Below, in pieces: positions 47,870-58,615 of a stretch of 64,000 nucleotides of DNA. Made by a program: the position numbers and the translations under genes. This stretch comes from Brienomyrus brachyistius (Eukaryota; Chordata; Actinopteri; Osteoglossiformes; Mormyridae): contig NC_064543.1 in assembly GCF_023856365.1 (NCBI RefSeq), forward strand, positions 6,093,952 through 6,157,951, given 5' to 3'. Every line of letters starts with the position of its first letter. The stretch's first letter is position 1. The notes below the pieces were generated by a model that did no database searches, was not told where the DNA came from, and was given only the letters and a program-made list of their open reading frames with translations.

Positions 47870-49050
47870 TCAGATCTCGATGCCCCGCTGCTTGAAGAGA
47901 TACCCCAGGCTTTCTTCCAGCACCATGCTGGTCCCGCGCAGTCCACGCACCACCTCCGCCGCCCATACGAAGTACTCCTGAACCCTTTCTGCAGTCCAGC
48001 CTAGTGGGACAGTGTGGGGGGGGGGGGGGGGGGGGACAATATCTGAAACACACTGTCAGAATAACAACATGAAATGCAATACACAAGATCTCCAGGCTCC
48101 TCAGAGGGCCATGGATGCCCTGGCAGAGTCAGGGGGCTCCAGCACTTCACAGGATCCCCAGAATCCTACAGGCATTTCCAGCTGCCCCCTGTGACTGACT
48201 ATTGAGTTACGCTGATCTGTTGAAAACGCAAACCAATATCAAAGTGTTAGCAGTGAGCAGAGCAGTACCAACACCCACCAACAGGAGTGCAGCGGTTGAG
48301 GTCTCTCAGGTTGTACAGCTTGTCGGAGAGTTTGACCAGCTTGGCCTGATGGCTGCAATGTGGCGCGTGAACCACCTGCTGCCTCTTCCTCTCCTGCTTG
48401 GGCAGCGTCTTGTCGTCCGTCACCTCCTGCACGATCCTCGCCACCGTCGGCCCAAACGTGGCCTCCAGCTCAGCTAAGCTGGTGTCGGTGTCCTCCACTG
48501 TGTCATGGAGCAACGCTGCCTTTAGAATGAGCATAAACACAGAAATTGGATTCTTGGCATTGCTGCAGTTTTGGGATGGATGTCACTTTGCCCAAATGAA
48601 TGTTCTCTGGAAACAGGGCTCAAGGTGAAGATCAACTTGTCATATTTCTGCTTGCAAAATTATAATTAGGCGAAAACCTGACAGCAAGTTTCTAAGAGAA
48701 TAAGCAAAATCCAGCTCATTCAATGATGAGATGTACAGATTCACCTGAAGAACTTCAATGTCTGTTATCCCAGCCTCCTGGCTTAAAATTCTGGCAACCC
48801 CTAGAGGAAAACAAAGAGATGGGTAAAATGGCAAAGGTTACTTTAGAAAGAAACCATATATTAAATGTATTGGATCAGTTTCTATTTGCCCTCGTTTGAA
48901 TGTCAGCGCCCTTCGAAACTCGTGGGATTTCCTCCCACCTATGGGGTGATTGATGTACGGCGTTTCCTCCGGGTCCTTCCGCCGCTGGTTTCTGTGTTTC
49001 TCCGCAGCGAAGTTCACGGTCTCCAGTAACAAGGCAGCCTCCGAATTCAT
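47870..49050 (-). CDS. hddc3: HD domain-containing 3 / MESH1: (p)ppGpp 3'-pyrophosphohydrolase and NADPH phosphatase
   Basis: This is the metazoan homologue of bacterial SpoT hydrolase, a soluble Mn2+ enzyme that removes the 3'-diphosphate of ppGpp and acts on NADPH in cells. Four exons join on the minus strand: 49050-48939, 48800-48745, 48519-48279, 48000-47870 (TGA). They encode 179 residues, the same length as human. All expected catalytic residues are visible: His35 in YINHPIG, His61-Asp62 of the HD motif with Glu65-Asp66 in [10 protein letters not shown], and Asp122 in [15 protein letters not shown]. The C-terminus reads [10 protein letters not shown]. The 3' splice site of exon 4 has a polypyrimidine tract made of a C20 run (G20 on the plus strand at 48016-48035). 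The gene is divergent from vps33b, with 1.3 kb between start codons. In human it lies in the same neighbourhood as VPS33B and PRC1. Confidence 0.97.
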
Positions 49051-50377
49051 GTTTTATGCCTGTGATCTGGCCAGAAACGCTCCGCAGCTGTTGGCAGCGT
49101 ATCTTCAAAAATCACCGAGAAGTCAAGCCCTGGTTAAACGCGGCGCCTTTTAGTCCTTCCAGTCAGCGTGAAGCTGCGCTGACGAAGTCCAGACCCCAGG
49201 CAAACAAAAGGGTAGATGGGAAAAAGATTTAAATGATTAACAAACCAGTGAGTAACGACTGCGTAGACTATACACGATCGCGAAATATACAAGCCAGGTA
49301 GACACGTCTGAGGATTAATTCACAGCCACGGAACAATCCTCCGAACAGGTTAGTCCCGAAAGTGTGGCTGATTATTTCTTGATGACATGTCCTACCAGGT
49401 CACACATGCAGCCTTTCCGGGTGTGTGAGCTGGGAGGCTGTCAGACTGTATCGGCGCAGCTTCCGCAGCCGCACAGCCTGATACTAGCGTAACATTCCCT
49501 TCATATTTCATATATAAAGAGATTCACGCGCAATGTGCATGTAGATCAGTGCGTATTCTGCATTTTATAATAACCTGTTGGGAAATTTAGATGCCTCCGT
49601 GATTCATAATGTAACAAGGACCGTAGATTTTCAATCAACCCTGGTAGGATTTGTTCCTTATGCCTTTATTTTATATTATAATGTTATTTATTTTGTTTTC
49701 TTTGTTTGGAAATGATATGCTAGTTGACGTGCGAATGATACGTTTTAAATTATTGGGCCGTACGGTGCGTGTTTCCTTCTGTGTACAGCCGGATCGTGAG
49801 ATAAGTCATTCAGACTTTTGGAATCAAAGTATAAAATAACCGCAGAGCTGCCGACTCTCATGCATCTGGTGTGAGCATTGCGCTTTCAGATTCTCACGAT
49901 CACGCAAGAAATCTTAAGGCAAATCTATAATATTCCATTATAAACCTAAAATTAGCTGCACCAAACGCGTTGGGGTAGTTCGCAAACCTTACAGACTGTT
50001 TACACGGTAATGAAACTGTTACATACATGTCAATGCGTGTACAGACTTAGCTTTAAGGTTATTGAAAATTATTGAACTGAAAATCTCAGACCAGTCAGTT
50101 GACCGGAGTTGACAACCCAGAAATTAGCAGCCTATATAATGACACCCATAACCCGAACAGGCCATTATTACTCAGCATGTAAGTGTAATAATATTAGGCA
50201 GGTGATCAGCATGGCTGGCTGGAATGGCAGCCTATAATAAGCATTATATTGTGTTTAATGTGCTGTGCATTGATCCGTTGTTTTGAGAACAGGAGCGCAT
50301 GTTAGAGTTGCAGCCCCGAGATGCTCCTTCGTACTGTTACTGGTGACTGAGAGCCCGTCAGCCGTCCGGCCGCCGCC
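49051..50377. other. divergent intergenic region between hddc3 and vps33b
   Basis: This 1.3-kb stretch separates the start codons of two divergent genes and so must hold both promoters and 5' UTRs. It is moderately AT-rich in the middle. I see no exon, repeat or strong core promoter motif. It is longer than a typical shared bidirectional promoter. Confidence 0.6.
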
Positions 50378-53300
50378 ATGGCGCACAGCTCCAGGAAGGA
50401 TGCCCCCGACCTCCCCGACTTCTCCCTCCTCAAGAGGATCGCCAGGGACCAGCTCATCTACCTGCTTGAACAGGTAGTTATCCGAACCAGTAGGCTAGGG
50501 CAGTGTTTCCCAGTCTGGTCCTCAGGGACCCACAGAGAGTCCACGTTTTTTCTGCTTCCTAGCTCTGGGAGCAAAAATGTGGACTGTCTGATAGAGAGCT
50601 CAGAGGGAGCAGAAATGTGGGCCGGCTGTGGGACCCGAGGAGCGGACTGGGAAACGCTGGGCTAGGGCTCCGACTTTTATCGTGCTGAACGGCAGCACTG
50701 ACTTTGCTCTGTTGCAAGCTACCGGGCAAGAAGGACCTGTTCATTGAGGCGGATCTGATGAGCCCCCTGGATCGGATCGCTAATGTCACGACGCTCAAAG
50801 TACGTGCTGCTCCTGGACACCTGATATTGTGTATAAATGTAGGTAGACTGGACCTACTGCGTGACACATGGTAAGATGCATGATTTCCTCTCCTCCACAT
50901 GTGATCGCAGGAGCATGAAGTGGACAAACTTTACAAGGTGGATCACAAGCCGGTTTACAGCACGAGCGATCAGTAGGTCTTACCTCCTGCGCGTGTTCCT
51001 CTGTCATGGCGGCCGTGCGTTAAATGGAGCTGTTTCGGAGAGTCAGCATCAAACACACTGTAGCAGTTTTAAAACATGTATTTTTTTTATTTTTCAAAGA
51101 TTGTGCTTTCTGATTCGGCCCCGGATACAAACTGTGAAGTGGATCGCTGGTGAGACAAACTCAGATCTCATACTTTCGGTTGCTCTCGGTAATGTCATTT
51201 TTAAAGACTAATATGTCCATTTTCAGACATTGTCAATACGGACAAAGCTGCGGGGAAACTCAGGAGTTATAAGATCATTTTTAGCCCCCAAAAGGTAAAA
51301 CTCTTTTGTATTTTCAATAGCTTTTAAAAATATATTACAAGTGCATAGTATTAATTTGAGTGTCATCGGTCAAGTGTTTATTGTTAATGAGTAACTATTC
51401 ATGGTCTGCTTTCCTCTGTAGTTCTACGTATGCGAAGCTGTGTTAGAGGAGCAGGGAATCTATGGTGGTAGGTGACCACACAGTTCACATATTATAGTGC
51501 TGGAAAATCTCTGTATGTGCTTCCCAACGCTCCTCGCTCTTTCACAGATGTGAGTACGGATGAATGGGCTTTCCATTTGCTACCGCTGGATGATGACATC
51601 ATCAGTCTAGAGCTTCCCGAGTTCTTCAGAGACAACTTCCTAGTAAGGATTCCCTGAAAGCCCATTCTGGAGCACTGGGGGTATGTGAGTGCTGTGGTCA
51701 TCATGGAGGTTGACAGAGCTGCTCTTCTGCTGGCAGGAGGGCGACCAGCGCTGGGTGACGACAGCAGGCAGTGCCCTGCACCTTCTGCACTCAGTCTACG
51801 GGCCTTTCTCAAAGGTTTACGGGATAGGCCGCTGTGCGAAGGTTGGTCCTGCACACAGCTGTCAGAGCGTTGCTCGGTGACAGTCTCTATTTGGTGTCAT
51901 GCTTGCAAAGTTCAAAGAGATGTGGTTTAGACCACATCCCCGGGTCTATTGCTGAGGAGCACTTGTCTCTCGATTTGATGTAGATGGTTTATGAGTCATG
52001 GAGGGAGCAGGGGAAAGAGGGCGAGAAGAAAACCGCCCAGTCGGAAATCGGAACCGTCTTCCTCGTCGACCGAGGTACCGATGCGTGCCGCAGGTTCTGT
52101 GCGAGTCTGTCCTCTGATCAGCATCACAGCTGTGTACCCTTTGCTTACTCCCTCCATTCTGTCATGTAGATGTGGATTTTGTGACTCCCCTCTGCTCTCA
52201 AGTAGTTTATGAAGGGCTGGTGGATGATATTTTCAGGATCAAATGCGGTAGGTAACACACCCCCTCCCCCGACATGTACCTCTCTAAGTTTGTGATTCAG
52301 TGATGCAATTTTGATGGATACCCTACAGAACCATGAAAAAGTCAGAAATATTTTAAAGAAATACACAACACTGTGCTATTACAATGCAATACATCAATGT
52401 TAGAAAGATATTTTTCAGTGCTTTTGCCAGTATTTACATTTTCTCTGGAGACTCCTGTAAATTATATATTTAAAAATATGTTTATATGTTTATGCATATA
52501 TATTAGTCATTCTCATACTTTCAGAAATCATACTGGTTATTAATTTTAGACAGGTTTCTCTTTTAATTGATGCCCTGATATAATATTAATGCCCCATTTC
52601 TTTTTAATGGATAATGTGCGTTTTTCTTTATTTCTAGGAAGTGTTGAGTTTACCCCCGATGTCACGTCTTCTGAAAAGAGCGTGAAGGTGATGCTGAACT
52701 CCCAGGATAAGGTGGGCGCCCCCTGGCCGGCGGCCGGACTCTATCAGCTTCCGTCTGCTGGATCCCTTTCCCTAAGCTGTCGTGTTCCAGGTTTTCGGCG
52801 AAATCCGGAACGAGCATTTCTCCAACGTCTTCGGCCTGCTCAGCCAGAAAGCCCGAAACCTGCAGACGGCGTACGACGTAAGTGCGACTCGCGGCAGGCA
52901 GCCCGTCAGCCATGATGGAAATCGGCTACGTTTTTTTTTTTTTTTTTGCTGTATGAATTTTTAAATCGTTTTAGTAATTAGCTGTTACTTTTGTGGCCTT
53001 CGCCCAAAATGAACTAGAAGCGCTTTCAGCCAGGACCCCCTGAACTGGCAAGGATTCTTTCTGTATATTTCTATTCGTTTTTTTGAGGAGGGTGCTGGTA
53101 GCTAATAGCATGATTTACGTAGAACTCGTGGAAATGTCAGTGCATTTCTGCTAAACATTTCTAAGGGCCACTGGCTGAAACCCAGTACAGATACGGGACC
53201 AGTCAAAAGTCTGGACACACCTGCTTTTAATGCTTTTGTCTTTATTTTAGCTCTATGTCTTTGCTATTCGGCCTCAAGGCAACAAAGCAACACGTATCAA

Positions 53301-56300
53301 AAGTTGCCACGACCAAAAGAAGCGTTCAAGGTCTCAAAATTTTCTCATGTTTTACATTCTTCAACATATCTCCCTTTCGCCTCCATGACCGCATCGCAGA
53401 CTCTCGGCATTCTTTTAACTAGCTTCCAAACGTAGCCACCTGGAATGCTTCTCCAACAGTCCCGAAGGAGTTCCCACACATTCTGCACACAAGTTGACTA
53501 CCTTGCTCTTACTCTTCGATCCAACTCATCTCAAACCAGCTCTGTAGGGTTTAGGGTGGGGGATTGTGGGGGGCAGGTCATCTGTCACAGCACTCCATCT
53601 CTATCTTTGTTCAAAAGATAACATTTATTACATAACCTCAAGGTATGCTTACGATTGTTATCTTGTTGGAAAAAGCAATGATTTTCAGTAGGCATGTCCA
53701 GACATTTGACTGTATAATATTTATGTATAATGTTGGAATGAATCTCTGTTAGGGTTTCTATTCCTGTGGAACGCTGGGGAACCTGAGTGCCGTTGCTGTT
53801 CATTCTTGTTTGTGCAGAGGCGGCGTGGGATGGACATAAAGCAGATGAAGACTTTTGTCTCCGAGGAGCTCAAAGGGTTGAAACAGGAGCATCATTTGCT
53901 GAGTCTGCGTCAGTTACCGACCTGCAGGCACGGGAAACCGCCCATGGCTCTAGTGGGTTTGTGACACGAGTTGGTTTACTTTTCACCCTCCAGATATTGG
54001 GGCAAGTGAGTCAATGGTGAAGAGGAAAACTAAGCAGGATTTCCAAGAACTGCTGAAGACGGAGCACTGTGAGTTTACAGAACTCCATGTGGATTCGTTT
54101 CAGATTTGTCTTCCTTTGCTTGCATGTCTGATTTCCGATTGTACACAAAATGCACAAATTACATAAGCATAGAATAAACTTAATTTATTAATGTTGATTG
54201 GATAATCCCACCTTCCTCTACTCATGCCTATGTCAGCATTGCTGGAGGGTTTCGAAATACGGGAATGTATCTCCTACATTGAGGAGCACATCAACCGGCA
54301 GGTCAGTGTGCGGTTGGGGGCCTCACAGCCACTGTGAGTTTGTTTTCCGTGTATTCAGTTAGTCCATAATTCCATTACACTGCTGTCTTTCATCTCGTGA
54401 CTAATTGTCCCACCCTGTGTTGTAGGTCTCCATGATTGACAGTTTGAGACTTCTGTGTCTCTTGTCCCTCACCGAAAATGGTGAGTCACTGCGATGGGTT
54501 TCCATCATAATCTTATCAAAATGGAGTCTGATATTTGTGAATGAGTCGTGCATGTGTGTGTTTTCAGGACTATTGCCCAAGGACTACCGATCACTCAAAG
54601 CCCAGTATCTCCAAGTAAGTTTCAGAATCCTGAAATGTCCGTGAGTATCATTTTACCGTAATTTAACTGTGCGTCCGTGTGATCCATTAAGGACTGGGAT
54701 GTCTTATTCTGATGGGGAAAACATGAGGGATATGTCCATAGCGTCTGTGTGGTCCTGCTTTCAGAGTTACGGCACTGAACACCTACTGACGTTTGCCAAC
54801 CTGAGGCAGCTGGGGCTGTTGGTGGAGCAGCAAGCGGGGGAAACCCTCACTGTCATGGAGAGCAAAGTGGGCAAACTGGTCAACGATAAGACCGTAGGTG
54901 AGGGAGTGAGCGTCGGGGTCGAGCTACAATGGAGTGGGGCTGTGCGGGGAATGCGATCCATTTGGCCGGTTGTAGCGGCACGTATATGGTGGTCCTTGCT
55001 CTACACAGACATGGCTGGCTTCTTCAGCTAGGAACACTTGGTGCTTATAGTACAACGACAATGTTTTCCAGGAAAGTTAACTGACGCCTTCTCCTCCCTG
55101 GCAAAGAAAAGCAACTTCCGAGCACTAAGCAAAAGGCTCGTACTGGTGAGTGGACTTTTCTGGTGACCAGCTGTAGATATGTGCATTGTTAATGGCAATA
55201 TTAACACCCCCCCCCCCCACATGATCACAGGTGCCCAAGCCCATGGAGGAGTATGACCTTCGAACCCCCCGGGATATGGCATACATCTTCAGTGGGGCCT
55301 ACATTCCCCTGAGCTGTAAATTGATAGAGCAGGTAGACCCTCGTGGTGCACTGTTGATTCACTCATGTCGCCCTGACGCTAACATGACTGAGACTGTGAT
55401 GTGGATCTTCCCAAAGGTCCTGGAGCGTGAGGGCTGGACCGGCCTGGAAGAAGTGACTCGGCTGCTGAATGGGAATGAGTTTGTTGGGTCAGGTAGGCTG
55501 GTTCGGCCTTCTGTGTAAATCTCCCTTTAAAGATCCGTACTTACGGTTGCCCCTCCGGATTTGTGAATTTGACATTTGCGGTTTTGGTTATCGACGAGTT
55601 GGCAAAGAACGATTAAATGGGAACATTTTTAGATGCATAAGCCATAAATTTATAAACAATACTGAAAATGATTTGGATCACATAAAATCATATATAAATG
55701 CTAGTGTTATTATATTTTACTTTTGGTTATATGCGATATGCGATATACACAACCTGGCTTTGGCCACCACATGTATCTTTGTCTCGGCAACCAGCCACAC
55801 ACACTGTGACAAAAATTAACTTTTAAACTTTTCCGTCCCATTAATGTTGCATTTGTTGACCCAAGTATAATTCAGGAATTTCCACCCCCAACCCTCACAA
55901 ATGTTAAGGAGCGACTGTGCTGCATTTAATGAGAAACCCATAAGAGAGCAGATTTACCGGAAGGTGCATGGACAGCTTCTGTCAGCTGAATATACATTAG
56001 AAATACACTCGGTTTCATTTTGCCAAACGTTTGCTGAAGGAAGCTTAATGTAGATGTAGAAACATACCAAATAGACTGTAGCATAAATTCACATTAACAA
56101 AATCTGTATTCTCAGAAAACACTTGCAATAGCAGTACGTACATTAGCAATAGTTTTTTACTCCTATGTCATAAATTGTTTTCCCACTAATAAATTGTGAT
56201 TATCTTTGTCTGTCTGTGATGACGGTCATATCAGTGATGTTGGCAATCATACTCAATGTTAACAGTGAGAGATGCTCACTCTCCCTCCCTCCTCTTCCTG

Positions 56301-57147
56301 TCTCTTGTGATATCTTCTTCTCCGTCTCTCCCTCTCTCCATCTCTCCCTCATACACTCCCTCCCTCTCTCGTAATCTCTCCCTCTCTCTGTCTCTCATGA
56401 TCTCTCCTGCTTGCCATCTGTCTCTCTGTCCCTCCCAATCTCTCTCTCTCTCTCTCTCTCTTTCTCCCCCACTCTCTAGCTGGTGGCGGATCTGAATCGG
56501 GCCGCACGACAGACTCCCGGCGCATCATACTGGTCATGTTCCTGGGTGGCTGCAGCTACTCTGAGATCTCAGCACTGCGCTTTCTGGGGAAAGAGAAAGG
56601 TGAGCAGCAGGCTGACTGGAGGCATAGCAGGATCCTTAGACCTCCCTGTCTTTTCGGACATTCCATTCCATAATTAGATTTCACTGAATGACATGCATGA
56701 GCTGTGACTGGTTGGAGCCCCATCCTGGGTCATTCCCTGCCATGCGCCCATTGTCTCCAAGATTGGCTCCGGACCCCCACCATCCTGAATAGGACAAGCA
56801 GTATAGAAAATTAATGAATGATAAGAAAATATGTGTAAGAAACGAGATCAAATATCTAGTAATTAAATTATCAGCTAGTAATTACCAGAATTGCAGTAGA
56901 AGGGGGGAGAGTTCTGAATCACATTGCTTATCTTTTCTGAAGGGTTTTCAAAAGAAACACTTTATATTTTTTATATGACATTTGAAAAACCATATCGGTT
57001 ATGTCTCAGGAAACTTAAAGATGGAAGGCAAGTGTATCAATAATACCATGCATTTATTCTGTTTTAGGGTATAAATTCATTGTGGTGACAACAGCCGTTA
57101 TAAATGGTGCCAGACTTCTGGAGGCCATGTTGGACAACTATGGATAA
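50378..57147 (+). CDS. vps33b: Vacuolar protein sorting-associated protein 33B (SM-family)
   Basis: VPS33B is a Sec1/Munc18 protein that pairs with VIPAS39 (CHEVI complex) in endosomal and lysosome-related organelle traffic; human loss causes ARC syndrome. Twenty-three exons join in frame: 50378-50473, 50719-50799, 50911-50972, 51100-51149, 51227-51294, 51422-51467, 51548-51642, 51737-51841, 51984-52074, 52170-52247, 52638-52711, 52791-52877, 53818-53908, 53994-54068, 54237-54301, 54426-54480, 54568-54614, 54765-54897, 55072-55145, 55231-55332, 55417-55492, 56480-56599, 57068-57147 (TAA). They encode 616 residues; human has 617. The start has a textbook context, GCCGCCATGG. Landmarks: [90 protein letters not shown] and the C-terminal [17 protein letters not shown]. 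No frameshift or missing domain is seen. Confidence 0.98.
50501..50659. mobile_element. hAT-type miniature element (MITE) with 8-bp target duplication
   Basis: The left end CAGTGTTTCCCAGTCTGGTC is mirrored at the right end by GGACTGGGAAACGCTG, and the arms continue inward (CTCAGGGACCCACAG against CTGTGGGACCCGAGGAG). The element is 159 bp and non-coding. It is flanked by a perfect 8-bp direct repeat, GGCTAGGG, at 50493-50500 and 50660-50667. An 8-bp duplication and a CAGTGTTTCCC terminus are hallmarks of hAT transposons. It lies in intron 1 of vps33b. Confidence 0.9.
53186..53714 (-). mobile_element. internally deleted Tc1/mariner element
   Basis: The left terminus contains ACCAGTCAAAAGTCTGGACA, the classic Tc1-like inverted repeat. 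A degenerate matching terminus (GTCCAGACATTTGACTGTA) ends near 53714. Between them, on the minus strand, is the 3' part of a transposase: the catalytic-region motif [11 protein letters not shown] reads through [18 protein letters not shown] to a stop at 53585, with further decayed transposase sequence beyond. The 5' part of the transposase is missing. It is inactive and lies in vps33b intron 12. Confidence 0.88.
55493..56479 (+). other. vps33b: vps33b intron 21 with a 200-bp CT-rich tract
   Basis: The first part is AT-rich and unique. From about 56276 to the acceptor at 56479 it is almost pure pyrimidine (TCTCTC and CCCTCC motifs). This is a microsatellite-like tract that doubles as an extended polypyrimidine tract for exon 22. 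Confidence 0.75.
56699..56821 (+). mobile_element. LINE 3'-end remnant in vps33b intron 22
   Basis: CCCCATCCTGGGTCATTCCC, then GCCATGCGCCCATTG, GGCTCCGGACCCCCAC and a TAATGAATG tail match the 3' end of a common fish LINE-type repeat. Only this end is present, on the plus strand. Confidence 0.65.
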
Positions 57148-58288
57148 ACCAAGAGTGATTCTTGTGTTTGTAACTCGGTGGAAGGACTGTCTTCTGTTTA
57201 AACTGGCCTCACAAACAAACTGATGATTTTGCCAAGATTGCGTCTGAAAGATAAAGTCGACATTCTGTCATTCAGATAATACTAAATGTTTTAATTAATC
57301 TATCCTGCTGCTTTAACAGTGTCTGCGTTTTCCAATTCTACAATCTGTATGTGAATTTATGAATGTATGTATTTAAAATACCTTTGCATAAATGACAATA
57401 ACCACATAAGCAAATACAGCCAAATTTCTTATCCCCATTTATAAACGTATAATATTAATTTCCAGTACAGAACTGTTACATGTTACTTTCCTGGATGTAA
57501 GTAAAAGTCTTATCACAAACAAATTTGGAATGTTTACTCTCATTTTGCAGGAACATAAATCACATTCGACGAGCTTTTCTCTCTGTTCTGCACTATGCAG
57601 CGTAATTGAGATAATTACCGACGATGTCCAGCAGACGAGGTAGTCCGAATCTAGTCCGAATTTGTCATCTTTGTAATTTTTACAAGCTTCTTGGGTGAAA
57701 ATTAATTATCGAATTTCCTCTATTTTATAGTCATTTCAGTATTAGGATCATAACGGTATGGCAAAGCTTTTGTAAGACGGAAGCGTGAATGGGTACTGAG
57801 TTTTCCCAACTAACACCCACCCAGCTTTGGTCCTGGAGGGTCAGTTTGCAACAGTTTGCAGGTTATCCTTCTCAGGCACACCTACCTAACCTGGTAATTA
57901 AACCTAGCCGATGAGGATGTGTTTGAGCAGGGAAATCTGCAAACTGGCCCTCTAAGACTGGACCTACAGGTTTTCAGTCGAAGCAAGAAAGGAAAAGATA
58001 TGTTTTTATTATGTTTCTTTAGTAGGTCTATATTAGAGGCATAGGGCACTCAAAAATGAAAATTCTGTTGTCATTTGCTTTCCAGACCCACTAACTCTGA
58101 TTCGTTTTTTTCTCCGCCATCTCTGGTTATTTAGGGAAATGACACGCGTTTCTTATCCCGTCCTAATCGACCAGACAAATCACTTTACAAACCGCATACT
58201 GAATAGGGATTTAGCCTCCTTTCCCGCGGACCCCTGTGATTACATCAGGGATTATTTCAGTTAGAGCTCCTCGGTGTTCCCGTTCCAG
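57148..58288. other. vps33b 3' flank / prc1 upstream region
   Basis: It includes the AT-rich vps33b 3' UTR. I could not pick one convincing poly(A) signal. A MITE-like palindrome lies at 57831-57972. The final part leads into the prc1 promoter. No coding exon is visible. Confidence 0.55.
57831..57972. mobile_element. palindromic MITE-like repeat
   Basis: The left arm GGTCCTGGAGGGTCAGTTTG is mirrored on the right by GCAAACTGGCCCTCTAAGAC followed by TGGACC. The interior holds AGGCACACCTACCTAACCTG. This is a familiar non-autonomous fish repeat. Arms are imperfect, so the copy is old. Confidence 0.6.
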
Positions 58289-58450
58289 CCAATCACAGTG
58301 TCATGACGGCGTTGGGGGCGTGGCCATATTCACAAAGTGGGCGTGAATTATGAACAGGTAATTAAAAATATCCGTCGTCATGACTACGGTCACATGCCGA
58401 CGATGCTGGCCAATAAGGAACGAGGCTACTTCCGGAAGCATGATTTGAAT
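58289..58450 (+). promoter_or_regulatory. prc1: prc1 promoter elements: CCAAT boxes, ETS site, CHR
   Basis: CCAAT occurs at 58289-58293 and again at 58410-58414. A palindromic ETS site, ACTTCCGGAAG, lies at 58428-58438, and TTTGAA (CHR) lies at 58444-58449, about 170 bp upstream of the start codon. CCAAT boxes bound by NF-Y about 30 bp upstream of a CHR are the known layout of late cell-cycle (G2/M) promoters controlled by DREAM and B-MYB-MuvB. PRC1 is a known gene of that class. The motifs are seen directly; binding is inferred. Confidence 0.6.
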
Positions 58451-58615
58451 TGAATCAGGGTGGAACTGTCAAAGAACTGAGCGCGGCTTCGGCTATGCTG
58501 TATTAAGCATGATCCGTGTGTTCGTGACAAATAATTAATCATTCAAATAAAGGATACATACAAGGCATTACAGATCGACGCTTATAATTACAAAATATTT
58601 TTACGGCGTGTCACC

